Source of the DNA: Streptomyces vilmorinianum
GTDB taxonomy: Bacteria > Actinomycetota > Actinomycetes > Streptomycetales > Streptomycetaceae
DNA: 64,000 nucleotides
NCBI RefSeq assembly: GCF_005517195.1
Contig: NZ_CP040244.1
Coordinates: forward strand, 4,916,001 to 4,980,000
Reading direction: 5' to 3'
Part shown: piece by piece, positions 8,068-19,129 of the stretch
Layout: every line of letters starts with the position of its first letter
How positions within the stretch are numbered: position 1 is the stretch's first letter
The notes under the pieces: model-generated
Database searches by the model: none
What the model was told of the DNA's origin: nothing
Seen by the model: only the letters and a program-made list of their open reading frames with translations
Program-made: the position numbers and the translations under genes

Positions 8068-9543
8068 TTACGCGGGGAGATGGTTGATCGGGTGACTGTC
8101 CGTGGCCCAGAGGTACTGGACGGCGTACGCGCGCCAGGGCCGCCACCGCGCGGCGCGGGCCGTGAGCGCGGCGGGGGTGGAGGGCAGGCCGAGGCCCGCG
8201 GCGGCGCGGCGGACGCCGAGGTCGCCGGGGAGGAAGGCGTCGGGGTCGCCGAGCGCCCGCATCGCGATGACCTCGGTGGTCCAGGGGCCGAAGCCGGGCA
8301 GGGCGAGGAGCCGGGCCCGCGCCTCGTCCCAGTCGCCGGCCGGGCCGAGGCTCAGTGAGCCGTCGGCGAGCGCCTCGACGAGGGTGAGGAGCGTGGTGCG
8401 GCGGCTGCGGGGCAGCGCGAGGGATTCGGGGTCCAGGGAGGCCAGGGCCTCGGAGGTCGGGAAGAGATGGGTGAGGCCGCCCTCCGGGTCCTCGACGGGG
8501 ACCCCGTGCGCGGTGACGAGCCGGGCCGCGTGGGTGCGGGCTGCGGCCGTGGAGACCTGCTGGCCGAGCACGGCCCGTACGGCGAACTCGGCGGCGTCGA
8601 CGGTCCTCGGCACGCGCCGCCCCGGCGCCCGGTCGACCAGCGGGGCGAGCAGCGGATCCGTACGCAACTGCTCGTCGACGGCGACCGGATCGGCGTCGAG
8701 GTCGAGCGTCCAGCGGCAGCGGCTGATGGCATGGGTGAGGTCGCGCGGGTCGGTGAGCAGGAGCCGGCAGGCGATGTGGTCGGGGCGGGGGGCGAGGGCG
8801 ACGATGCCGTGCCCGTACGGGAGGCTCAGCGTCCTGCGGTAGGCGCCGTCGCGCCACTCCTCCACGCCGGGGACGGCGGTCGCGGCCAGATGGCCGAAGA
8901 GGTTCGAGGGGTTGAGGGGGGTGCGGTACGGCAGCCGCAGGGTGATCACCCCGGGGGTGGCGGGTTCCTTCGTGGCGCCACGGGCGGCCCTGGCGCGCAG
9001 TTCCCCGGGGGCGAGCGCGAAGACCTCGCGGACGGTGTCGTTGAAGGTGCGGATCGAGGAGAAGCCGGCCGCGAAGGCGATCTCGGCCATGGGCAACGAG
9101 GTGGTCTCGATGAGCAGCCGTGCGGTCTGGGCGCGCTGGGCGCGGGCCAGGGCGAGCGGTCCCGCGCCGAGTTCGGCGAGGAGCTGGCGCTCGATCTGAC
9201 GGGTGGACCAGCCGAGCCGGGCGGCGAGCCCCGGCACGCCCTCGCGGTCCACGACCCCGTCCTGGATGAGCCGCATGGCGCGGGCGACGGCGTCGGCGCG
9301 GACGTTCCATTCGGGTGAACCGGGGCTGGTGTCGGGGCGGCAGCGCTTGCACGCCCGGAATCCGGCGCGCTGGCAGGAGGCGGCGCTCGGGTGGAACACC
9401 ATGTTCTCGGGCTTGGGCGGCACGACCGGGCAGCTGGGGCGGCAGTAGATCCGGGTGGTCAGGACGGCCGTGAAGAACACGCCGTCGAAGCGGGCGTCCT
9501 TCGACCGGACGGCCCGCACGCAGCGCTCGGTGTCGGTGTGCAT
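8068..9543 (-). CDS. Ada-AlkA fusion: methyl-sensing regulator with 3-methyladenine DNA glycosylase domain
   Basis: Combines damage sensing with base excision in one 491-residue protein. The N-terminal Ada metal site has Cys34, Cys38 (YCRPSC), Cys65 and Cys68 (CKRC); Cys34 is the expected methyl-phosphotriester acceptor. An AraC-type helix-turn-helix follows (about residues 85-185). Then come the AlkA N-terminal domain and the HhH-GPD glycosylase domain, with LPGFGPWTTEV and the catalytic Asp in LPGDLGV (about residue 442). The separate O6-alkylguanine methyltransferase domain of E. coli Ada is absent and is supplied by the adjacent ogt gene. The ATG at 9543 gives MHTDTERCVRAV. Confidence 0.92.
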   Translation of the reverse strand: MHTDTERCVRAVRSKDARFDGVFFTAVLTTRIYCRPSCPVVPPKPENMVFHPSAASCQRAGFRACKRCRPDTSPGSPEWNVRADAVARAMRLIQDGVVDREGVPGLAARLGWSTRQIERQLLAELGAGPLALARAQRAQTARLLIETTSLPMAEIAFAAGFSSIRTFNDTVREVFALAPGELRARAARGATKEPATPGVITLRLPYRTPLNPSNLFGHLAATAVPGVEEWRDGAYRRTLSLPYGHGIVALAPRPDHIACRLLLTDPRDLTHAISRCRWTLDLDADPVAVDEQLRTDPLLAPLVDRAPGRRVPRTVDAAEFAVRAVLGQQVSTAAARTHAARLVTAHGVPVEDPEGGLTHLFPTSEALASLDPESLALPRSRRTTLLTLVEALADGSLSLGPAGDWDEARARLLALPGFGPWTTEVIAMRALGDPDAFLPGDLGVRRAAAGLGLPSTPAALTARAARWRPWRAYAVQYLWATDSHPINHLPA

Positions 9544-9757
9544 GAGTCCATGATCGGGGGTCCGCGCGGTCGGCCGCTGGCGAGAAAACGACATGGACCT
9601 TCCGGCGCCCGGAACGGGGGAGGAACGAGGGAGGAGTGGTCCGGGTGCCCCGCCTCGATATCCCGCCGGAGCAGGAGCAGCATGGTAAGAGGAACCGAGG
9701 AAGGGGACGGGTGACAGCCGAATCCGTGATGACAGCCGAACCTCCGAGAAGCACCCC
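9544..9757. promoter_or_regulatory. Divergent promoter region of ada-alkA and a SpoIIE phosphatase gene
   Basis: This 214-bp gap contains an 11-bp direct repeat, TGACAGCCGAA, at 9712-9722 and 9730-9740, 18 bp apart and just before the SpoIIE phosphatase ATG. No gene is visible in it. An Ada-binding site would be expected on the ada side but cannot be identified by eye. Confidence 0.35.
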
Positions 9758-12535
9758 ATGACCGGACGTCTTGGCCGCCGACCCAAGGGGCTGGGGCTGC
9801 GCAGCGTCGCCGGGCAGGTGTTCGCCCTGCAGGCAGTCATCGTGGCGCTGCTGGTCACCGTGGGCGCGCTGGCCCTGATCTTCCAGGCCCGTTACGACAC
9901 CGAGCGCAACGCCCGCGACCGCTCGCTCGCCGCCGCGGAGGCGTTCGCGCACGCGCCGGGGCTCGTGGACGCCCTGAAGTCGCCCGACCCGACCGCACTG
10001 CTCCAGGACCGGGCCGAGGGCGCCCGACTCGCCTCGGGACTCGACTTCCTCGCGGTGATGACCGCCGACGGCATCCGCTACACGGACTCCCGTCCGGAGC
10101 TGATCGGGCAGCGCGCCACCGGTGACATCGCGCGCGCCAGGGCCGGTGAGTCGTTCACGGAGATCTTCACCGGGGAGCCGACGGACGCGGTCCGTGCCAT
10201 CGTCCCGATCCGGACCGAGGACGGCGACATCGTCGGTCTGGTCGGCGCCGGTGTCGAGATCGAGAACGTGGCCAACGTGGTCGAGGGCCAGTTGCCGCTG
10301 CTCATCGGCACGGCGGCGGGTGCCCTGCTGCTCGCCGTGGGCGGCGCGGCGCTGGTGAGCCGGAGGCTGCGGCGGCAGACCCACGGTCTCGGCCCGGTCG
10401 AGATGACCCGGATCAACGAGCACCACGAGGCGGTCCTGCACGCGGTTCGCGAGGGCGTGCTCATCATCGACGCGGACCGCAGGCTGCTGCTCGCCAACGA
10501 CGAGGCGCGGCGGCTGCTCGACCTGGCTCCCGATGCCGAGCAACGGCACGTCACCGAGCTGGGTCTGGACCCCCGTACGGCCGCGCTGCTCTCCTCCGGA
10601 CGGATCGTCACCGACGAGGTGCACCTGGCGGGCGACCGGCTGCTCGCCTTCAACGTGCGGCCCACGGCGCCGTACCGTGGCCGGCCCACCGGGACCGTGA
10701 TGACGCTGCGGGACTCGACCGAGCTCGCCGCGCTCTCCGGCCGGGCCGAGGTGGCCAGGGGCCGGCTGCAGCTGCTGTACGAGGCCGGGGTGCGGATCGG
10801 CACCACGCTCGACGTGGTGCGGACGGCCGAGGAGCTCTCGGAGGTCGCCGTCCCGCGGTTCGCGGACTTCGTCACGGTGGAGCTCCTGGAGCCGGTGCTC
10901 GGGGGCGATGAGCCGTCGGGCGCGTACACCGAGATGCGCCGTACGGCGCTGAGCGGCATCCGCGCGGAGCATCCGCTCCAGCCGGTGGGCGACCTGATCA
11001 GGTGTGTCGTCCCGACCACCCCGATGGCGCAGGCGCTGGACGGCGGTCACGCGGTGCTGGTGGAGGATCTGACCACGGCCGAGGGGTGGCGGGCCCAGGA
11101 CCCCGAGGGGGCCGCGACCGCCCTCGCGTACGGGCTGCACTCGCTCGTCGCCGTGCCGCTGCTCGCCCGGGGCGTCGCCCTCGGCATGGCCAACTACTGG
11201 CGGTCCGAGACCCCCGACGCCTTCGGGGAGGAGGATCTGACCTTCGCGGAGGAGCTGACCGCGCGCGCCGCGGTCTCCATCGACAACGCCCGCCGGTTCA
11301 CCCGTGAGCACGCCATGGCGGTGACGCTCCAGCGCAGCCTGCTCCCCCGTGTCCTGCCCGAGCTGTCCGCCGTCGACGTCGCCTACCGCTATCTGCCCGC
11401 CAAGGCGGGCGTGGGCGGGGACTGGTTCGACGTGATCCCGCTGCCGGGCGCCCGGGTGGCACTGGTCGTCGGCGACGTCGTCGGGCACGGGCTGCACGCC
11501 GCGGCCACGATGGGCCGGCTGCGTACGGCGGTCCACAACTTCTCCACGCTGGATCTGCCTCCCGACGAGCTCCTGGGCCACCTCGACGAGCTGATCGACC
11601 GGATCGACCGGCCCGACACCGGCGACGCCGGGGGCGAGGGAGAGGGCGAGGGCGAGGGCGGTACGGGGGAGATCGAGGAGGGGGGCGACCGGATCGACCG
11701 GATCACCGGCGCCACCTGTCTGTACATCGTCTACGACCCGGCGAGCGGCCGCTGCACCATGGCCAGGGCCGGGCACCCCGGGCCCGCGCTCGTGCACGCC
11801 GACGGCCGGGTGGAGTTCCCCGAGCTGCCCGCCGGACTGCCCCTGGGCGTGGGCGGGATGCCGTTCGAGGCCGCGGAGCTGCATCTGCCGGAGGGGAGCC
11901 GGCTGGTGCTGTTCACCGACGGTCTCCTGGAGGACCGCGACCGGGACTTCGACACCGGCCTCCAGCTGCTGCGCGAGGCGCTGGCCACGACGGGCCGCAG
12001 CCCGGAGCAGGCCTGCACCGACGTTCTCGCCGCGCTGTTGAAGCCCGCGCCGGCCGACGACATCGCCCTGCTGGTCGCCGACACCCGCCGTCTGGAGGCC
12101 GACCGGATCGCGGAGTGGAACGTGCCCGCCGATCCGGCCGACGTCTCCCGGGTGCGCAACGAGGGTGCCGCGCAGCTCTCCGCCTGGGAACTGGACGACA
12201 TCGCGTTCACCGCCGAGCTCATCCTCAGCGAGCTCATCACCAACGCCATCCGGTACGGAGCCGAGCCGATCAAGGTCCGGCTGCTGCGCGACCGCCGGCT
12301 GATCTGCGAGATCTCCGACGGCAGCAGCACGGCTCCGCATCTGCGGTACGCGGCCGACACCGACGAGGGCGGCCGGGGCCTGTTCCTGGTGGCCCAGTTC
12401 GCCGAGCGCTGGGGCACCCGTTACACCGAGCGCGGCAAGGTCATCTGGGCGGAACTTCCCCTGACGACGGCCGACGGGGAGGTGCCGGCGATGGCGGTGC
12501 CGGACCTCGACACGCTGGAGGACCTGGCCTGGTGA
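9758..12535 (+). CDS. Membrane sensor SpoIIE-type Ser/Thr phosphatase with anti-sigma-like ATPase domain
   Basis: Predicted to sense an extracellular or redox signal and control a partner-switching sigma-factor cascade. It has 925 residues. TM1 (about 19-42) and TM2 (about 185-205) flank a sensor-like extracytoplasmic domain of CitA/DcuS type (YTDSRPELIGQ). A PAS-like domain, a GAF domain (about 340-520), a PP2C SpoIIE domain (GGDWFDVIPLPG, VVGDVVGHGLHAAATMG) and a C-terminal HATPase_c domain (ELILSELITNAIRYG, GGRGLFLVAQFAERWG) follow. The phosphatase domain contains a Gly/Glu-rich insertion bracketed by DRIDR repeats. It converges with a second SpoIIE phosphatase gene. The target anti-anti-sigma factor is not in the window. 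Confidence 0.9.
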   Translation: MTGRLGRRPKGLGLRSVAGQVFALQAVIVALLVTVGALALIFQARYDTERNARDRSLAAAEAFAHAPGLVDALKSPDPTALLQDRAEGARLASGLDFLAVMTADGIRYTDSRPELIGQRATGDIARARAGESFTEIFTGEPTDAVRAIVPIRTEDGDIVGLVGAGVEIENVANVVEGQLPLLIGTAAGALLLAVGGAALVSRRLRRQTHGLGPVEMTRINEHHEAVLHAVREGVLIIDADRRLLLANDEARRLLDLAPDAEQRHVTELGLDPRTAALLSSGRIVTDEVHLAGDRLLAFNVRPTAPYRGRPTGTVMTLRDSTELAALSGRAEVARGRLQLLYEAGVRIGTTLDVVRTAEELSEVAVPRFADFVTVELLEPVLGGDEPSGAYTEMRRTALSGIRAEHPLQPVGDLIRCVVPTTPMAQALDGGHAVLVEDLTTAEGWRAQDPEGAATALAYGLHSLVAVPLLARGVALGMANYWRSETPDAFGEEDLTFAEELTARAAVSIDNARRFTREHAMAVTLQRSLLPRVLPELSAVDVAYRYLPAKAGVGGDWFDVIPLPGARVALVVGDVVGHGLHAAATMGRLRTAVHNFSTLDLPPDELLGHLDELIDRIDRPDTGDAGGEGEGEGEGGTGEIEEGGDRIDRITGATCLYIVYDPASGRCTMARAGHPGPALVHADGRVEFPELPAGLPLGVGGMPFEAAELHLPEGSRLVLFTDGLLEDRDRDFDTGLQLLREALATTGRSPEQACTDVLAALLKPAPADDIALLVADTRRLEADRIAEWNVPADPADVSRVRNEGAAQLSAWELDDIAFTAELILSELITNAIRYGAEPIKVRLLRDRRLICEISDGSSTAPHLRYAADTDEGGRGLFLVAQFAERWGTRYTERGKVIWAELPLTTADGEVPAMAVPDLDTLEDLAW

Positions 12536-12580
12536 GCCGTCACCTCGCCCGGTGGGCCGTCACCTCAGCCCGGTGGGCCG

Positions 12581-12590
<10 letters not shown>
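12531..12590. repeat. Triplicated 20-21-bp tandem repeat at a convergent gene junction
   Basis: Three copies of GGTGGGCCGTCACCTCAGCCC or close variants lie head to tail. The first copy (GGTGAGCC...) contains the TGA stop of the upstream phosphatase gene. The third contains the stop of the opposing phosphatase gene. The unit read on the minus strand would encode EVTAHRA, but both stop codons keep it untranslated. Slippage can change the distance between the two genes. Confidence 0.8.
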
Positions 12591-14641
<2,051 letters not shown>

Positions 14642-14836
14642 CGCTTCGACCTAACCCCGGGGGGTGTTTTCCTACCCAATCACCCTATCCGAGGCGTCGA
14701 TGCGGGGCGCTGTGGCACGACTCCGGACGGTGGGTACGGGCGCGGGCCGGGAGCACTGTCCCAGGGGTTCCCCTCGTACCGACTCGCCGGTAACTTGGCG
14801 CCTCGCCCACTCCCCCACCCTCCTGGCAGGTACGAG

Positions 14837-16807
14837 ATGCAGAGCTTGTGGTTACGCGTGGTCCGAGGCGCCGTGCTCGTGGGCGCGCTGCTGGTGCCGG
14901 GCGTACCGGGTCCCGCCGTCGCGCAGGCCGGCCCGCTTCCGGCCGCACCGGCTGCACTCTCCGCACCCGACGCGTCCGAGGCGCCCGCCACTCCCGACGC
15001 GCCCGGCTGGACGCCGCCGCTGTCCACCCGCGGCCGCTTCATCGTCGACGCCGACGGCGACCGCTTCCGGCTCCGCTCCGGCAACTGGGACGGCGCCCAG
15101 GGCTCCTGGAACGGCTCCGGCGACCCCGTCGACCCGGCCACCCACCATGCCGGACAGAACTCCCACGGGATCCCGATCGGCCTGGACCGCACCCCGCTCC
15201 CCACGCTCCTCGCCGACTTCCGCGCCCTCGGCCTGAACAGCATCCGGCTGCCGTTCTCCAACGAGATGCTGCGCACCACGGCCCCCGTGCCCGACGCGGC
15301 CGTCGCGGCCAATCCGGCGCTGCGTGGCAAGACCCCGCTCCAGGTCTTCGACGCCGTCGTCGCCGCCCTCACCGCCGACGGGTTCGCGGTCATCCTGAAC
15401 AACCACACCGTGACCACCCGTTGGTGCTGCGGCGTGGACGGCAACGAACGCTGGAACAGCAGTGGCCGGTCCACCGCCCAGTGGGCCGACGACTGGGTGT
15501 TCATGGCGAGCCGCTACCGCGCCAACCCGCGCGTGGTCGGCGCCGACCTGTACAACGAGGTCCGCCGCGACGTCTGGGACGACCCCAACTGGGGTCTCGG
15601 CGACAACCACGACTGGCACGCCGCCGCCCAGGAGGCCGGCGACCGCATCCTGACCGAGGCCAACCCCCATCTGCTCATCGTCGTCGAGGGCATCAACTGG
15701 ACGGGCATCCCTGTGGACGGCTTCGCGCACGGCCGCCCCACCCTCTCCCCCGTCCGCACCCTGTCCCACACCCTGGTGGTGTCGAACAAGCTCGTCTACT
15801 CCGCCCACTTCTACGGCTACACCGGCCCGCACCACACCGGCGCCACCGGCATCGGCGAGACCAGCGACCTCCGCTACCAGGACCTCACCCGCGAGCAGCT
15901 CCGCCAGGTCGTCCACGACCAGGCGCTCTACGTCTCCGCCGAGACCGGCAGGCACTTCACCGCCCCGGTCTGGATCAGCGAGTTCGGCATCGGCGCCGAC
16001 GAGCGCGGCGACCGTCCGCGCGCCTGGTTCGGCCATCTGACCGAGCTCCTGACGGACGCCGACGTGGACTACGCGTACTGGCCGCTGGTCGGCTGGAGCA
16101 GCGGCGCCGACGGCAGCGGCGGGGACAGTTGGGCGCTGCTGCGGTACGACTCCGGGGGCCGCAGGACCGGGGTCCTCGACCCGGGCGACTGGCGCGCCCC
16201 CGCCTGGACCGGGCTGACCGGCTCCCCCGGCCGCACCGGCGCCGTCCCCGTCACCGCGGCCTGGTACCAGCTGACGACCGACCACCGCGACCACAACGCC
16301 TCGCTGCGCGTCCGGGCCGGCGGGGACTGGGACAGCGGCGCCCGCAAGGCCGTCTGCCCGGACGGCTCCCGGCTCGCCGGGCTCAGCCACACCGGGGGCC
16401 GCGGTCTGTGCGCGAGCTCCGGGCTGCGGGCCGGCACCGGCGGGCACACCGTCGTCCGCGACGAGTCGCACGTCCCGGCGGGCGGCGACTGGGCCACCGG
16501 GTACACCAAGTTCCAGTGCCCGGCGGGGCAGTTCCTCATCGGCTACAGCCTGCGCGACGCACGGGTCTCCGCCGCGCTGTGCGCCCCGGCCCGTACCGCG
16601 CTCGCGACGAGCGCGGGGCGCACGGTGTGGTTCGACCGGGGTGACAACCGCCCGGCCGGCGCACCCGGCGGCGACTACGCGTACGGCCACTTCAAGGGCC
16701 AGTGCCTGCCCACCGAGTACGCGGCGGGCATCGCCTTCACCACCCGGTTCGGCTCCCGGCCCTCCCCGGCCGCCCTGCTGTGCCGCACGGCGCCCCCGGA
16801 GTCCTGA
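14837..16807 (+). CDS. Secreted glycoside hydrolase family 5 (cellulase-like) with C-terminal Cys-rich repeats
   Basis: Extracellular beta-glycanase. It has 656 residues. A Sec signal peptide (VVRGAVLVGALLVPGV, cleavage near AVAQA) precedes a Pro/Ala linker. The TIM-barrel domain has RSGNWDG, LNSIRLPFSNEM, ILNNHT, the acid/base Glu241 (DLYNEVR) and the nucleophile Glu382 (WISEFG). From about residue 480, three 45-55-residue repeats each start near a GGD(W/Y) turn and carry two cysteines (CPDGS...LCASS; CPAGQ...LCAPA; CLPTE...LCRTA), probably disulfide-stabilised binding modules. The ATG at 14837 follows GGCAGGTACGAG. The exact polysaccharide is unknown. Confidence 0.9.
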   Translation: MQSLWLRVVRGAVLVGALLVPGVPGPAVAQAGPLPAAPAALSAPDASEAPATPDAPGWTPPLSTRGRFIVDADGDRFRLRSGNWDGAQGSWNGSGDPVDPATHHAGQNSHGIPIGLDRTPLPTLLADFRALGLNSIRLPFSNEMLRTTAPVPDAAVAANPALRGKTPLQVFDAVVAALTADGFAVILNNHTVTTRWCCGVDGNERWNSSGRSTAQWADDWVFMASRYRANPRVVGADLYNEVRRDVWDDPNWGLGDNHDWHAAAQEAGDRILTEANPHLLIVVEGINWTGIPVDGFAHGRPTLSPVRTLSHTLVVSNKLVYSAHFYGYTGPHHTGATGIGETSDLRYQDLTREQLRQVVHDQALYVSAETGRHFTAPVWISEFGIGADERGDRPRAWFGHLTELLTDADVDYAYWPLVGWSSGADGSGGDSWALLRYDSGGRRTGVLDPGDWRAPAWTGLTGSPGRTGAVPVTAAWYQLTTDHRDHNASLRVRAGGDWDSGARKAVCPDGSRLAGLSHTGGRGLCASSGLRAGTGGHTVVRDESHVPAGGDWATGYTKFQCPAGQFLIGYSLRDARVSAALCAPARTALATSAGRTVWFDRGDNRPAGAPGGDYAYGHFKGQCLPTEYAAGIAFTTRFGSRPSPAALLCRTAPPES

Positions 16808-16822
16808 CCGGGGGCGGGGCCG

Positions 16823-18013
16823 TCAGACGGACGGGACGGCGTGGGGTGTCTCCAGGGAGGCGGCGATACCCTGCGCCAGGAACGGGATCCGGTGCGCCGA
16901 GATGCCCGCGATGTTGATGCGTCCCGAGGTCGTGCCGTAGATGCCGAACTGCCGGCGCATCCGGCGCATCTGGTCGGGCGTGAGCGGCAGCATCGAGAAC
17001 ATGCCCTTCTGCCGTGCGAGGGGCGCCGCCTGCTCGGCGCAGCCGAGTGCGCGCAGATGCTCGACGAGGTCCGCGCGGTTGGCCGTGATCCGGTGGCGCA
17101 TGACGTCGAGTTCGGCCAGCCACGCGGCCCGCAGCCGCTCGTCCTCCAGGACGGTGGCGACGACGGCGGCGCCGTGCTCGGGCGGCATCGAGTACATCGT
17201 GCGTGCGGCGTTCTGCAGGGCGGTCTCGACGTTCCGCAGCGCCTGCCGCGACGATCCGACGACGATGGCGCACCCGGTGCGGTCGCTGTAGAGGCCGAAG
17301 TTCTTGGAGCAGCTGACGGCGATCAGCACCTCGGGCAGCCGCTCGGCGAGCATCCGGGTGGCCCACAGGTCGGCGGCGAGGCCGTCGCCGAGCCCGTGGT
17401 AGGCCAGGTCGACGAAGGGGACCCAGCCGTTCGCCGCCGCGAGTCCGGCGAGCTCCTCCCACATCTCGGCGGTGGGGTCGACTCCGGTGGGGTTGTGGCA
17501 GCAGCCCTGGAGCAGGACGACGTCGTCCCTTCGTGCGGCACGCAGGTCGTCGAGCATGCCGGCGCCGTACCCGTACGTCCGGACGAGCAGCCCGGCGCCC
17601 TCCAGTATCGGGCGGTGGTTGACGTAGGCGGGGTCGCTGATCCACACCGTGGTGCCGGGGCGGGTCTGGCGTACGAGATCGGCCAGCAGGCGCAGGGCTC
17701 CGGTGCCGGCCACGGTCTGGACGGCCGTCGCGCGTGCGGTCAGGGCTTCGGTGCCGGGGCCCCCGAGGACCATCGACAGCATGGCCCGGTTGAAGGCGGT
17801 GTTGCCCGAGAGGCCGCGGTACTCCTTGGAGTCGGAGCGTTCCGCCAGGCGTATCTCGGCCTCCTTGACCGCTGCCATGACCGGGGTGATCCCGGTGTGG
17901 TCGCGGTAGACGCCGAGGACGAGGTTCAGCCGCTCGGGGCGCGGGTCGGCGGTGTACTCGGCCGCGAGGTCCCACAGCGGGTCCACGGGCGGGGCGGGAA
18001 GCAGCTCAAGCAT
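16823..18013 (-). CDS. Aspartate/aromatic amino-acid aminotransferase (class I, PLP)
   Basis: Transfers an amino group between an aromatic or acidic amino acid and 2-oxoglutarate. It has 396 residues, as in the AspC/TyrB branch. Motifs are LNLVLGVYRDHTG near residue 30, YRGLSGNTAFNRAM, CCHNPTGVDPT, VDLAYHGLGDGL, and the PLP lysine in SCSKNFGLYSDRTG. The C-terminal arginine region GRINIAGI is present. Its ATG lies inside the 3' end of the DMT transporter gene (8-bp overlap), so the two are co-translated. The divergent Lrp/AsnC gene suggests amino-acid-responsive control. Confidence 0.9.
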   Translation of the reverse strand: MLELLPAPPVDPLWDLAAEYTADPRPERLNLVLGVYRDHTGITPVMAAVKEAEIRLAERSDSKEYRGLSGNTAFNRAMLSMVLGGPGTEALTARATAVQTVAGTGALRLLADLVRQTRPGTTVWISDPAYVNHRPILEGAGLLVRTYGYGAGMLDDLRAARRDDVVLLQGCCHNPTGVDPTAEMWEELAGLAAANGWVPFVDLAYHGLGDGLAADLWATRMLAERLPEVLIAVSCSKNFGLYSDRTGCAIVVGSSRQALRNVETALQNAARTMYSMPPEHGAAVVATVLEDERLRAAWLAELDVMRHRITANRADLVEHLRALGCAEQAAPLARQKGMFSMLPLTPDQMRRMRRQFGIYGTTSGRINIAGISAHRIPFLAQGIAASLETPHAVPSV

Positions 18014-18908
18014 CGGCGGAGACCTTGGATCGGGGGCGTCGGTTGGCGAGCGCGACGCCGAGGGTGATGAGGGGAACGCCGACCACGACGGGCAGGGTCG
18101 GCATCTCGTCGAGGAGGGGGATGGCGAGCAGGACGACGGCCACCGGGCTGAGGCTGCCGACGACCGAGCTGCGCTCGGGTCCCAGGCGGCGGATGGCGAA
18201 CGCGTACAGCAGGCCGGCGCACAGGCCGACGCCGAGGCCCTGGACGACGAGGAAGAGCACGATGTCGCCGCCGGCCGCGTGGGCGAGGCCGGTGGGCAGG
18301 ACTCCGGTGAGGGTCAGGAGCGCGATGACGGCGAAGGAGGGCAGGCACAGCAGCCCGATGGACCCGATGGGGTCGAGATCCACCTCGCGCAGCCCGACGG
18401 TGTAGAGGGCCCACAGCCCGCTGGCGACGAGGAGTGTTCCGGCGCCGAGCAGGACGTCCGCGTCGAGCGCCGCGGTGTAGCGCCAGACCAGGGCGACGAC
18501 TCCGGCCGCGATCAGCGCGAGGCCGGCCGTCTGGGTGCCGCGCGGAGCCTGCTTGCCGCCCGCGACCATGAGGGCGGAGACGAAGAGCGGGACCATGCCG
18601 GGGACGATCGCCCCGACGAACGCGGCGGACGTCAGCGATCCGCCGTACATGGCGGCGAGGAAGAACGGGACCCCCGCACCGCAGATGATCTTGGCCGCGG
18701 GGCCGGGCCGCACCGCCGCGAGCCGCCGCCGGCGCCGCCACAGGGCGGGCGCCAGGACCACGAGGGGCACACCGAAGCGCAGCAGGGCGGCGTCGGCGGG
18801 CAGCAGCGTGGAGGCGCTCAGCGCACGGGCGCTGAGCGCGAACGCGGCCCAGATGGTCACGGTGAGCAGCAGCGCGATCAGACCGACGACCTGCGGGGAG
18901 AGCGCCAT
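18006..18908 (-). CDS. EamA/DMT family transporter
   Basis: A 300-residue integral membrane protein with ten hydrophobic segments arranged as two EamA repeats, typical of small-metabolite exporters. The ATG at 18908 (MALSPQVVGLIALL) follows AAGGGGG. The frame stays open upstream of this but reads as soluble Pro/Arg-rich sequence. It is the first gene of a two-gene unit with the aminotransferase and is divergent from an Lrp/AsnC regulator, an arrangement common for amino-acid exporters. The substrate is unproven. Confidence 0.87.
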   Translation of the reverse strand: MALSPQVVGLIALLLTVTIWAAFALSARALSASTLLPADAALLRFGVPLVVLAPALWRRRRRLAAVRPGPAAKIICGAGVPFFLAAMYGGSLTSAAFVGAIVPGMVPLFVSALMVAGGKQAPRGTQTAGLALIAAGVVALVWRYTAALDADVLLGAGTLLVASGLWALYTVGLREVDLDPIGSIGLLCLPSFAVIALLTLTGVLPTGLAHAAGGDIVLFLVVQGLGVGLCAGLLYAFAIRRLGPERSSVVGSLSPVAVVLLAIPLLDEMPTLPVVVGVPLITLGVALANRRPRSKVSADA

Positions 18909-19059
18909 GGGCCCCCTTGCCCGCCTGGACTCCCCCGGCCCGTCGGCACCGCGGGCCGAGGGCCGGCCTGTGGGGGGTGCCCCCACCGTTTGCGTCACGA
19001 CCACCGAATGTTCCTCCCGCTCGAAGCCAGAGCAACGGTAGAGCTTTCGGTGGAGCAGG

Positions 19060-19107
19060 CGATTGCCAGTTCTGCCCTCCAGCCATAGCGTGGGGGCAGA
19101 ATCTGCC
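19060..19107. promoter_or_regulatory. Candidate Lrp/AsnC operator cluster
   Basis: Upstream of the Lrp/AsnC gene lies an inverted repeat, TTCTGCCC at 19070-19077 and GGGCAGAA at 19094-19101. A second, tighter dyad, GGCAG-AAT-CTGCC, spans 19095-19107. Repeated CTGCC half-sites in the divergent promoter region fit binding of several Lrp dimers. The regulator assignment is inferred from adjacency. Confidence 0.5.
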
Positions 19108-19129
19108 AAGAACGACGTAAGAAGTGACG

